In this document: one piece after another, positions 1 to 8,301 of the stretch | Layout of the letters: every line of letters begins with the position of its first letter | How positions within the stretch are numbered: the stretch's first letter is position 1 | Source of the DNA: Chondrus crispus | Taxonomy: Eukaryota > Rhodophyta > Florideophyceae > Gigartinales > Gigartinaceae | Reading direction: 5' to 3' | Assembly (NCBI RefSeq): GCF_000350225.1 | Contig: NW_005179003.1 | Location: 1 to 31,238 of the forward strand | DNA: 31,238 nucleotides | Program-made: the position numbers and the translations under genes | Notes under the pieces: model-generated | Databases searched by the model: none | Seen by the model: only the letters and a program-made list of their open reading frames with translations | What the model was told of the DNA's origin: nothing

Positions 1-6
1 GATCTA

Positions 7-192
7 ACGCTGTAAGGTACGGACCTTACAGCGTGCGCGCGCGCCTACCTTACAGCGCGCGCGCACTAACACGTGTATCCCACGTGTAGCACACGTGTGC
101 TGTCAGCCCCGACGGCTGACAGCGTTACAGTGCGGGCCGACCCGCACTGTCTACAGTAAGCCGACTACAGTACAGTCCGTACTGTACTGTAG
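7..192. repeat. Array of perfect short hairpins with CCG-type loops
   Basis: At least five perfect inverted repeats lie almost end to end. Arms are 7-18/23-34 (12 bp, loop ACGG), 33-44/55-66 (12 bp, GC-alternating, 10-nt loop), 99-108/114-123 (10 bp, loop CCGAC), 127-136/141-150 (10 bp, loop CCGA) and 165-176/181-192 (12 bp, loop CCGT). A 12-bp palindrome around ACACGTGT lies at 89-100. The stems differ in sequence, but four loops carry CCG (or its complement CGG), so this is not a simple tandem repeat. The function is unknown. It could be the end of a mobile element, since the window starts here and the left edge is not visible. Confidence 0.85.
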
Positions 193-583
193 ACGGTTAA
201 TTAACTTGTACAATAAATATAGGGAGCGACTGCCGGCGGAGGGGGGGAGGACAGGCAACCCTCCACCGACGGTCGACCACCCAGCTTACTCTACTCACAC
301 CGCCGTTCCGCGAGTAGTTACCACCGAGCGGGTAGTGGACGCGCGTGACACCGCGGCGAGCTGCGATCCGCCTCCGCCCGTCAGTACCGGATCGTCAACC
401 GGTACTGCTCCGGGGCGTCGAGGCGTCGATCCACTCGCCTACGCGCGCGTCCCCGCCGACCACGCTCTACCACCCGCTACCGGCCCGCTTCCGGTGGCGT
501 TGGTTGGTTCAAGACCCTCGGTACGCCGATCCGGGGTCTTCCGCCGAACATCGCGAACACCCCCTCCGCCGGGTGTGGGGTGT
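193..583. other. GC-rich stretch without a supported gene
   Basis: The composition is clearly GC-richer than the DNA that follows from about 600. Open frames exist on both strands, but their translations are Arg/Pro-rich, match no family I know and look like a by-product of GC-rich sequence. I see no repeat or RNA gene here. Confidence 0.5.
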
Positions 584-2360
584 TTATGCGACACTGGGAA
601 TTGAGGCCACCTCTGTAGATAATGACCATTTACCATTCCAATATATATCTTTGCACTTTCGGAAACGTTTGGATACAGATTCCAAACAAGCTCTTGTCTC
701 AGTATAACTGGAGCGTATCCAATCTGCAGACGTAGTCCCCTTCCTCGCTGAAATCATACCAGCAAGAAGCCTCTGAACTTCATCAGCACGAACGTATACC
801 CGGAGGCGTGCACTGAGCCTCTTTAAAATTATTCCTTCGGCAGCGAGTGCTGTTTCTATAATTTTGGCGACAGTACGACGGTCCAAAGATGAAGAGGACC
901 GGCCCATTTGGAACCATGAATATTTGACAAGCGTGCTCTAGCCCTCATAACGTTTGCAAATGGAAGCAGGCGTACATTCTCCCCTGATTCTACTTGGATA
1001 GATTTGCAGCTCACGCGAAGCCGCATGGCCACAGCAGAAAGCTCTTCAGAGCAGGACGAATTAGTTAACGGCGACTTCGTCGCTTCTGCGCTTGACGCCA
1101 CACTGAATTTTATAAACCGAACGAGCCAGCGATCAATCGGTGAAGACAGTTCGGCTACTGAGACGTTTGGAAGCTTACCAAAGCTTCCTTCAGTGATAAT
1201 ATAGAGACAGCTACGACAGCTGTACTGTCCTCTCACATCTGAAGCAGATAGATAGCCATTGGAATGACTCCGGATATTATCGTCAAACTGTGACAGTTCT
1301 TCCATATCCTCTAAAGTATTCACATTGATCGAATTGATTCTCCATAGACGAGATTTTTCACGATAATCATTGTCAAAAACACAGCCGCAATTCATGAAAA
1401 CCCATCCCTCAGAGTTGTTGGTTCTTTGTAGTCTCATTGCTCTTTCTTGCGACATTCTGCTGTGGTTTAAATGTACATAGCAGAGATGATGCACGGATGG
1501 GTCCCTAAAGAGCTCCTGAGTAGTTATGTTGTCACATTCAGAAAGTCGAATTAGCTCATCAGTAAATGCCGAACGAACAGCTTCCCCGTCAGAAATGAGA
1601 TTGAACAGCGTCCTATCCCGCGTAGGGTTTCTTCTCCTATTTGCCCTACTACCCACCTCTGCACGCTTCCACTGTACGCCCTGGATATTTCTAGAACAAA
1701 TGAAACAGCTGACGGTAGAATTTCTGAGAACGTCGGGAGAACATCTTCTCTTCCAGAGACGCAGGGCCCTTGACGCTGATTTGGCACCATACCTCCTGGG
1801 ATTACACAATACTTGCCATCCAGCGTTCTTGTCCCGGCAAGCAGTGCAGAGGTACACAGCCGATTTTCCCGCTACATCAAGGGTAGCAAAAGGGTTCAGG
1901 GACGTCCCTGTGTCAGCAGTAGCCCTAGCTCTTACCTGCTGTTCGTCGAGAAGTATTAGCAGGCTTGGTTTTCGTCTGTCTTGTGTTTGGCAGGCGAAGC
2001 AAGGGGGACATAGGAACTCGTCATGCGCCCGTCCAGATGGCAACGGATCGGACGAAACGGGCTCCGCATGTACCATACTTGTCCGTTTTGCGCATTAATC
2101 AGCAGAAACCAGAAGAGAACTCAACTGACGAGCGCTTGAGGTATGTGGAGAGAGTGTCGCTTCTCGGGAAGAGATGGAAAATGCGAGCCGAAAATCAAGG
2201 GTTGGTAGTACATCCGAAACTGTGGCCTTATGACCTCGCAGAGGTCCATTTCTAACATAGCTAGTGTCAGCTCGGCATGGCCCAAAATTTATCATAACAG
2301 CCAAAATGTCAGATAAAACCCGGGTGGTCACTGACTGCACCGGTGCCACCAAATCATCAA
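584..2360 (-). pseudogene. Broken cysteine-rich protein gene of unknown family, cut by the MULE
   Basis: On the minus strand one frame is open from the MULE insertion point (2360) to an in-frame TAA at 2097-2095. The same frame then stays open for over 400 codons to 856. A one-base frame change near 905 appears to continue it in another frame to 584. The protein has several paired cysteines (CPPCFAC, CTAC, CFIC and CRSC types), suggesting zinc binding, plus basic stretches. I do not recognise the family. It could be a host gene or the accessory protein of an older transposon. The 9-bp MULE target duplication lies in the open frame, so the MULE probably interrupted the coding region; the upstream part would resume at 5771 and runs only about 50 bp before the Tigger-like end. 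The stop, the frame change and the insertion make it a pseudogene. I have no evidence for its original start. Confidence 0.6.
2352..2360. repeat. MULE target-site duplication, left copy
   Basis: AATCATCAA directly precedes the left terminal inverted repeat and is repeated exactly at 5762-5770 after the right one. Nine bases is the usual duplication length for Mutator-like elements. Confidence 0.93.
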
Positions 2361-2372
2361 GGGAAATATCAC

Positions 2373-2619
2373 GGCTAGGTGGGGAATTAGTGCCATTTGA
2401 CTTTATCAGTACGCGAATTCCGGAAATATAACAACTCAGTGGGGGAAGTCCGGAAACGTAACACATCAGTAGGGGAAACAACCTCTTCATACGCCAAAAA
2501 CCCTCCGTAACAGAAGTGGTAGGGGAAACGAGTACATGGGGCTCCATCAGTAGGGGAAGTGATCGGCTGTGACAAGTTTGATGGGCGAAAACAAATTTAA
2601 ACATATCTAGTAGGCGAAT
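2373..2619 (+). repeat. Left subterminal array of a 13-bp motif, ~30-bp spacing
   Basis: Variants of ATCAGTAGGGGAA occur at about 2374, 2405, 2435, 2465, 2514, 2546, 2577 and 2605, all in the same orientation. Most steps are 28-32 bp, close to three turns of B-DNA; the 2465-2514 step is longer. The outermost copy lies within the terminal inverted repeat. The layout suggests transposase binding sites on one face of the helix; that role is inferred. Confidence 0.88.
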
Positions 2620-2627
2620 GTATTACC

Positions 2628-3459
2628 TCAGTCATCCTTAAAGAGCTGACGCAGGTCACAGTTGCGAGCCGTATGTCCCTTGAGATGGCACAGGGAGCAC
2701 GAGTAAGAACGTTTTCGAGCTCCCGGCCCTGCCACATACCATGAACGCACCCGTTTCCCAGCATTTCGGACCGGTCTCCCGCGGGGTGGAGCAATAGCCA
2801 CTGGTATATTAATTGAAAATCCTGACAAGACCTGCTCTTGGGCATCGAGTATCACCCTGTTGAAATCTGCTTGAATTGGCATTGGAAAGATTACTCCATC
2901 GTACTGTTCCTTCCACGCGACTGTCAAGTTTCTCGGCCCAATATACTTGCACAAATTCATTGAGCCATTCTTTTCAAATATCACGGCTGTTCCGTGCCAG
3001 CACGGAAACATGGAATCGTCTAAAAAAGCACAGCACGATGGTGGTTCTTGTTCCTCTTTGTTGAGAACCACCCGCCTAGTTTTGTTTCCGTCAACTGAAC
3101 TGACTTCTGTTGCTTCCATATGGCTTGTGCCATCTAAAAACTTGACATGCTTTTGATAGGGCCTTCTTCGACGGATCAACATTGCCAAAAGTCTTTCAAT
3201 GTGTGACGGAACCGGTTTCTCACAATTGGGAGCCACGTTCTGTCGTTTTAAAAAATGCCTTTCGCTGCAATTCAAGAACAGTTCGTAACATCGAGTGTGG
3301 TTCCACACTTCCAATTTGATTTCGCAGTGATGCACTTATTTTGGCTTTCGGCCCCGTGCGAAGTTGTAATCAAGTCTTGCAGCACGGCCTATGCTCGATA
3401 TAGAGCCGTGTCTGGAAATCGAGATAGATCTTTGGAAGTTTTCGATCCATACGTCCGTT
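2628..3459 (-). pseudogene. C-terminal part of MULE transposase: SWIM finger and CCHC zinc knuckle
   Basis: The frame open from 3335 to 2628 encodes a SWIM-like zinc finger (C-C, then nine residues, then C-x-H, in a segment ending FPCWH). After it come a GRP-type basic linker and a zinc knuckle, CSLCHLKGHTARNC, which fits CX2CX4HX4C, and the protein ends about seven residues later. This order (core, SWIM, GRP linker, knuckle) is typical of MuDR-type transposases. Between 3540 and 3335 the likely coding frame changes at least three times and contains a TAG near 3393, so the link to the catalytic core is broken. The segment joins the core at 3460-4725, and the two should be read as one gene. 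Confidence 0.85.
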
Positions 3460-4725
3460 TCACCGCGTCCACGGCACTACGTGAGGGAGCGCGCACGGCT
3501 TTCTCGTATTGAGCGAGACCTGTCGTTTTTCCCTCCCCAATGCTTTAGCCATGTTTTTCTTAACATGCAAAGGGTCAAGGAATAGTTTCGCATTTTCCAT
3601 AGTCTTTTCGAAAGAGCAATCAATAAACTTTTCCTGATCGACAATTGTAACTCGACCTTTCACATCAAAGCCTGACATGTTTTTCAGATTCCTGAATACC
3701 GTAGTCCAAGATTCTTCAGACTCAGTCGCAACAGTGTGCGCAAATAGCAGAGGAACTAACTTGTGGTTGGCATCGTAGACAACAACTTCATAAGTAGTGC
3801 CATATGACCGTGGTCCGCACCCTTGACAGTGAGCGCTATCCGCTGCTGTCGTTGCCCTCCCGTACCGACAGAAATGACTAGCCATATTGGGAACAAATAC
3901 GAATCCTGAATAACATCGCCTGCCTTCAACAATATCGGAGCATTGCACAATTCTGTGATCAAACTGTTCTTCTTCTGGAAGGAGTCTACCTTTGTTAAGT
4001 TGACGGAATATGAACCTAGCGGTCTTGACGCGAGTTTCTCGCATTTCGTCCGCAGAGCAAGTAAATATTTCCACATAGTGCCCCAGTTCCCGTAATAAAA
4101 AAGCATATCCCTCCATACAAGCCATCTCTTCAAGTCTGTTGGCGGCCATCATGCGTGATAAGTCGATCTTTATGGCACGAAAGTGTCGCAGACCTGGCTG
4201 GCGGGTGTCAATCGGCTTCGCGTTAACAATTGATGCGATAAATTTCGAAGTCACTGACGGGTTTCCTTGAAGTTCTGGAAGAATCATTCGTGCCACTTGT
4301 TTTGCGGTGTAGGCAGGCGCGCAATTTCCCCCACTATTTTTGTCACTTGAAACAACTTTTCCCGAAAATGCAGACAAGCGGCCTTTGAACTCCCGCAATC
4401 TCCACATTCCAGTTCCTGGGTTTCGTAAAAACCGCAATTTTTCTTTGCAATGACGTTCCCGGCACGTTAGAGAAACTGTTTCTGCAGTTTGATGAATATT
4501 GAGACTTCCGCGTAGAGATAAAAAGGCTGTATGCGCGCGGCAATACTTTTCGCATATCCACCTTGAATCCATTTCAAGACCGTTTTCAGGAATTAATTCC
4601 ACTGCACGTTGCGGATACCAACTTTCAGATGCTCTCCTCTCTCCCGCAAGCGCTTGCCTAGCCTCTTCTCTTATTATTTCTTTGTAAGAACGCTTGCTGG
4701 CTCGTACTCCATTTAACGTTTCCAA
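3460..4725 (-). pseudogene. MULE transposase catalytic core
   Basis: This open segment of about 420 codons carries the MULE transposase domain. In its own numbering, D296 lies in ADSAH, followed by a short strand and a DANHK/PLLFAHTVATESEESW segment, then D363 in IVDQEKF. DPLHVKKN at about 384-391 takes the place of the usual C-x2-H-x3-N segment, with Asp for the Cys. The N-terminal part (about 60-125) has the Cys/His and Trp spacing of the MuDR/FAR1 DNA-binding region. The segment begins without an ATG: its first codon is TTG, and it overlaps the end of the J-domain frame by 13 bp in a different frame, so the two were probably one protein or are joined by an intron. After about residue 397 the real frame is lost at a GGGG run near 3540. 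The enzyme would cut and join the MULE ends in the nucleus. Confidence 0.85.
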
Positions 4726-5399
4726 TTCTGTTGATGATCGGTCGTGGAAGCTTGATGTTTTTGTTTCGGATATGGTATTTCGAGGATTTGATATTTTTCT
4801 GGTACTATATCTCCAGCGCTATCTTGCTGTTTTGTTTCCGAGACAAAAATCACGCTGTAATCGGAACTCTTCTCAGAGTGATCCAAATTGTCGTAAGCAT
4901 AACTTGGACGATGCTCATCCGATTCACGATTAAACTTTTCTCTCATCGATTTCCCTTCGTCGCTGGGGAAAAAGCTTTCAAAAAAGTTATCGAAATCATC
5001 TCCGAGTCCTTCGAAGGCTTCGGAGATGATTTCGATAACACTCCTGATCAGGAGACGACCATTGTTCTCTTTCACAGTGAAGATCTTCGCCGTTTTCAAA
5101 AGCAGTAAATGTAATCGTTCCGGAATTAAACAAGAACTGCCACTTGCGTGGCCCTCAGCGTACTCTTTGCATAGCTCAAAGCACTTCGATATCTTTTGCG
5201 TGCAGCGAGTTGCCAACTCAATATTATCAGTACCACCTTTGTCCGGATGGACCTTGAGGCAGACGCTCAAGTAAGCACGTCGAATATCCGATAATGCGAC
5301 AGTCTTCTCTGTGCTTTCTGGGAAGAAGATCTTCAGAGCCGAGGTATTCTTCCGGATCGCACTAATTCTTTGAAGCGTTTCTTCAGTTGCGTCCTCCAT
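4713..5399 (-). CDS. J-domain (DnaJ-like) module at the start of the MULE gene
   Basis: This 228-codon frame starts with ATG at 5399, 362 bp inside the right end of the MULE. Residues 35-80 form a J domain: a helix-II-like AYLSVCLKV leads into HPDKGG (HPD at 51-53), the motif that stimulates Hsp70 ATPase, followed by a helix-III-like segment ending in CFELCKEY. The rest is acidic and polar. Codons 121-138 are formed by a large palindrome (4986-5039). The frame stops where the transposase core frame begins, with a 13-bp overlap and no ATG in the core frame, so I infer a J-domain/transposase fusion split by a frame change or intron. A role in recruiting Hsp70 to the transposase complex is inferred by analogy with viral J-domain DNA-binding proteins. 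I know of no MULE with this module. Confidence 0.75.
   Translation of the reverse strand: MEDATEETLQRISAIRKNTSALKIFFPESTEKTVALSDIRRAYLSVCLKVHPDKGGTDNIELATRCTQKISKCFELCKEYAEGHASGSSCLIPERLHLLLLKTAKIFTVKENNGRLLIRSVIEIISEAFEGLGDDFDNFFESFFPSDEGKSMREKFNRESDEHRPSYAYDNLDHSEKSSDYSVIFVSETKQQDSAGDIVPEKYQILEIPYPKQKHQASTTDHQQNWKR
4986..5039. repeat. 54-bp palindrome inside the J-domain gene
   Basis: The 20-base arms 4986-5005 and 5020-5039 are exact reverse complements. The 14-bp centre contains a further 10-bp palindrome, CCTTCGAAGG. The codons it provides read VIEIISEAFEGLGDDFDN on the minus strand and nearly the same peptide on the plus strand. A hairpin this long inside a coding region is unusual and could be a fold-back duplication. 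Confidence 0.9.
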
Positions 5400-5426
5400 T
5401 AATCTGAAGCGATGAACGAAGTCGCG

Positions 5427-5748
5427 ATCAGTAGGGGAATGCGACCGCGTAGCGTTATTCAGAATTTGTGGGGAGAGGTCGGGATGAGTGGGGGAATTAG
5501 ACAGAGGCGACAGGATCAGTACTTGTCGGGATGAGTCCGGGAATTAGACAGCGGCGACAAGATCAGTACGTGAAACCCAAATGTCTGACAAATATAGTTG
5601 GGTTTTTGAGGAAAAACCCCACTGATTGTGTCCAATTTCGTATTTCGGCTACTGATTAGACAGTTTTGACATAATTTCCCCACTCGGAGTGTCAAAAAAG
5701 CGATGTCGCCTACTGATTCAACACTTTTTTCCCCTTTCGCCAACTGAT
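5427..5748. repeat. Right subterminal array of the 13-bp motif, direct then inverted
   Basis: Direct copies related to ATCAGTAGGGGAA lie at 5427, 5484, 5531 and 5562. Inverted copies lie at about 5614, 5644, 5676, 5706 and 5735. The inverted copies are spaced 29-32 bp, matching the left array, and the outermost is 13 bp from the terminus, as on the left. The block between 5400 and 5613 therefore has the orientation of the left end. I infer transposase binding sites. Confidence 0.85.
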
Positions 5749-5761
5749 CGTGAAATCTCCC

Positions 5762-5770
5762 AATCATCAA
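5762..5770. repeat. MULE target-site duplication, right copy
   Basis: AATCATCAA, identical to 2352-2360, directly follows the right terminus ending CGTGAAATCTCCC. Confidence 0.93.
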
Positions 5771-5907
5771 ATGTCGAAACCAAATACAAGGGGGCGACGC
5801 GCAATAGTGCCGCTTTTATTATTGCCACCCTCGAATTAGTGCCGCCATAACCGGCAGACACAGGTTCTGCCACGTGTAATGCACGACGTCGTCATCGCCT
5901 ACTCCTC

Positions 5908-6135
5908 ATGCGCCTCAACTCAATTGGTGATGGCACCTCACTCAAAGACCTTAACATGATCCCTGAAAAGATCGCCAAAGCGAAGCGTACGCGCCTTTCG
6001 ATTGCACCGAAAATCGAGGTTGGGCGTCTGCTGCAGGTCAGGAATGCGAATACCACATTTATTCGTCAGTTCAAAATTTCAGAGCGAACCCTCCGAAACA
6101 TTAAACGCTCTCTTCCTTCACTCCAACAATTGTGA
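5908..6135 (+). pseudogene. N-terminal helix-turn-helix remnant of a Tigger/pogo transposase
   Basis: From the ATG at 5956 the frame encodes a KRTRLSIAPKIEVGRLL segment and then FKISERTLRNIKRSL, the two halves of a psq/CENP-B-type helix-turn-helix as found at the start of pogo-family transposases. It ends at a TGA at 6133. The frame is open upstream to the first in-frame ATG at 5908, but the later one fits family starts better. The catalytic domain that should follow is absent. Confidence 0.6.
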
Positions 6136-6207
6136 CCAACACCGCTACAACGCTCGGTACAAAAACTTTGCACCCTGCGCATTACCCCACTCATGAAGCT
6201 CACTTGA

Positions 6208-6633
6208 TTGAGCGTGGTGCCAGAAGACGGCCTTGCAGAAACTGCAGAATTCTGCAGGAAAGATGTAGAGGAATGGATTGAGATCGAGACTGAGTTTGTG
6301 GCAGAAGCTTCTATTAGTGATGCTTGCGATTCAATACATTATGGTGGAGAGCTACAGAATCAGTCTGCCAGTGATGCTATGATGGCTGATTGTGTGGCAG
6401 AAGACGAGTGTGAAATTACGGAGAGGCGGGCCGTACCGAGTGCTGTAATGCTAGGAAGGTTGTTTCGGTCTTTGGAGAGTCTGGGTGTAGCGTGCGATGT
6501 GAGCAATGCCTTATCGCACTTGAGGTCCGCAAAACGAGCTTTTCTGGAAGCTAGGCATGAGAGACAGGGTCAAAGGCAACAACAACAGACTCTAATAACA
6601 GAATTCTGGCCGGGTAGTGGTTCTGCCATCTGA
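6208..6633 (+). pseudogene. C-terminal tail remnant of a Tigger/pogo transposase
   Basis: This acidic 140-codon frame is in the same reading frame as the helix-turn-helix remnant upstream. It ends with a segment of the type ALSHLRSAKRAFLEAR followed by a Gln-rich QQQQTLITEFW end, which resembles the C-terminus of Tigger-type transposases (short helices, then QT-x-x-FF). The first codon shown (TTG) is not a real start. The recognition rests on general pattern only. Confidence 0.5.
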
Positions 6634-6657
6634 TTGTGCCGCTCCGAATTAGTGCCG

Positions 6658-6662
6658 TATTA
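6658..6662. repeat. copia target-site duplication, left copy
   Basis: TATTA precedes the left LTR and is repeated at 29924-29928 after the right LTR. Five bases is normal for Ty1/copia integrase. Confidence 0.88.
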
Positions 6663-7356
6663 TGTTGAAATTGTACGACTACATCTTGACACGCATGACA
6701 CACAATGACAGATGTGACTCCTGTAGAAGCGAAAACACTCAGCACGTCAAACGGAACAACTTTGGTTTTCGACGTGTACACGTGTCGTTTATGTGCTCAG
6801 TCGCACTTCCCTCGCAATTCTGAGCATGCTTCATTTTTGTGTTGACACGTGTAATATCTGTATACAGTGGCACTCTACAGTACATTCTGAACATGTTTCA
6901 TTATTCTTGGTTTGACACGTGTATGACACGTATGACATTTGTCCTACACGTGTGTGACACATATGAAATATATGTCACGGTGTTTTTGCTCTAAAACGTG
7001 TAATGCATTAATCGTAGACTAAAGTCTTTACCCTACAGTACAGTGCATTTAGATATTATTGACTCTCAGACGGTCCCAAATTATCATTAACAGAGTGCAA
7101 ACATTATCAGCGACCGAGAATGCAAGAAGGAGAGTCACCTGATTATCAGCGACCAAGAGTGCAAACATTATCAACAACCGAGAGTGCACGAAGGAGAGTC
7201 ACTTGACCAGCCCTAATGGCCCGTACTGTATTTCGTAGACTATAAGTAGCGCCGATAGTTGGCGACCAAGAGTAAAATGGCATCAACTTCTTTTCCCATC
7301 AACCACCACCAACCTTCAACCATCCTCCTTTCCTCTGCCCTGCTGACCTTCTTATA
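6663..7356 (+). repeat. copia 5' LTR (694 bp)
   Basis: It starts TGTTGAAATTGTACGAC and ends CTTCTTATA just before the primer site. Four ACACGTGT palindromes lie at 6778, 6845, 6915 and 6946. A partly duplicated block (from 7093 and again from 7157, step 64 bp) precedes a TATA box, TATAAG, at 7241. The 3' end is TA rather than the usual CA; this boundary is set by the TATTA duplication and by the primer site at 7357. Confidence 0.92.
7241..7246 (+). promoter_or_regulatory. TATA box of the copia 5' LTR
   Basis: TATAAG follows the duplicated block and is kept in the 3' LTR at 29808. It lies about 110 bp before the LTR end, a reasonable position for the U3/R boundary. Confidence 0.6.
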
Positions 7357-7370
7357 GGTTATGGGCCCAG
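7357..7370 (+). promoter_or_regulatory. copia primer binding site, initiator tRNA-Met anticodon-loop type
   Basis: GGTTATGGGCCCAG follows the 5' LTR directly. It is the exact complement of the conserved anticodon stem-loop CTGGGCCCATAACC of eukaryotic initiator tRNA-Met. Drosophila copia primes from a cleaved 5' half of this tRNA; the same mode is inferred here, as opposed to 3'-CCA priming. Confidence 0.8.
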
Positions 7371-8120
7371 TTCAACGCTGATCGTCATCTTCGTTTTGGT
7401 TCAAGTTCGAGTTTCGCCGTCGTTCAAGCATCACTTTGTTCAGCTCGTCAAGCAGAAGAAGAAGGTATCAGTTTCAGTCTCCGCTTTCGAGTTTGGTTTC
7501 TCAGTTTTTCAGTTTTCGCCGTTGTTTTCAGCACCGTTTCAGCCGATTTTTCAGTTTGGTGGTCCGTCAGTTCTCAGTCTTTGGAAATCAACTTTGTGTG
7601 TTTGCAGTTTTATCGTGGCAGTCGTTGTGTGAGCTGTGGGTGAGCCTTCCGCTAGTCGGGAGGAAGAATGTCCCTAGTGGCCAACGCACTGCCGATTTCT
7701 CAGTGGTCTGTCAGTTCCCAGTTTTTGGAAATCAACATACCCTCGCTCTTGGTGAAAGGCTTGTGCCATTGGAAATCTGACTTGAGCGAGGGTCCGACCA
7801 AGAATCGTCGAGAGACGAATCACTGATTCTCGGGGAGGATCACAGTGTACTGGTCTAGTCGATCCGCACTCTGCCTTCGGGAGGTGCGTCGGCGGTGTGG
7901 GTAACGCTCTCGGTATTAGCCCTATAGGTACGACTTCGGTCCCCTGGGTGAAGAGAATACGTGCCTAAACACTGAACCTCTCACTATACGTGTATAACCT
8001 CGCGTACCTTGATTAAGTTCGCACGGAAGAGGGTGACCCTAGGCGTGATTGTGAACAAATCACACGAGTACGACGAAGGCAGTTTCATTCTTGTGTTGTG
8101 GGAGCCCTCTCTGAGGCAGT
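7371..8120 (+). other. copia leader without a supported gene
   Basis: The first part has repeated TTTCAG/TTCAG-rich sequence (about 7430-7590) and two partly similar blocks containing CAGTTCTCAG/CAGTTCCCAG and GGAAATCAAC (near 7568 and 7710). Open frames here show no domain. The stretch is much longer than normal copia leaders, and part of it may belong to the adjacent pogo-type insertion, whose left end I could not fix. TA at 8120-8121 followed by CCCTTCTCACC is one candidate. Confidence 0.5.
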
Positions 8121-8301
8121 ACCCTTCTCACCGGCTTAATTTGGGCCCTGGCTCAATTTGGGCCACTTCCAAATCACGAGCCTCTGCCCTCCCCGTCTTC
8201 CTAAAATCCCCACAGTCCATCTCACCAACTCATACCGCGCACTCCGACAGCGAAGCCCTCCCTCCTCCTCTGTAAGCGACGTTCGGCTCGGCGGTGGCAG
8301 T

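Larger units (their letters stand above)
2361..5761 (-). mobile_element. Mutator-like DNA transposon (MULE), 3.4 kb
   Basis: The left end reads GGGAAATATCACG and the right end, on the complementary strand, GGGAGATTTCACG. Both are followed 13 bp inside the terminus by a related G-rich motif (GGTGGGGAA on the left, GTTGGCGAA on the right). Exact 9-bp direct repeats flank the ends. Inside is one minus-strand transposase gene spanning 5399 to 2628, with a MULE catalytic core, SWIM finger and CCHC knuckle. The gene is broken in several places, so the copy is not autonomous, yet the ends and duplication are preserved, so the insertion is not very old. The J-domain start of the gene and the motif arrays at both ends are unusual for the superfamily. 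Confidence 0.92.

Noticed and set aside
1..192. CRISPR-like array or tRNA cluster
   Set aside because: The hairpins have different stems, there are no equal-length repeats and spacers, and no cloverleaf can be formed.
95..707. Two overlapping plus-strand frames as genes
   Set aside because: The translations are Arg/Pro-rich with no domain; they follow from GC-rich sequence and overlap each other.
1526..2098. 190-codon plus-strand frame
   Set aside because: It is the shadow of the better supported minus-strand cysteine-rich frame.
4731..5108. Plus-strand frame opposite the J-domain gene
   Set aside because: Its resemblance to the J-domain protein comes only from the palindrome at 4986-5039; the HPD motif and start are on the minus strand.
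584..5399. Polinton/Maverick or viral gene cluster (J domain, zinc proteins, transposase)
   Set aside because: There is no polymerase B, capsid or packaging ATPase, and the exact 9-bp flanks show that the J domain and transposase belong to a MULE separate from the neighbouring gene.
7396..7780. Small proteins in the copia leader
   Set aside because: Phe/Ser-rich low complexity, overlapping frames, no family match.
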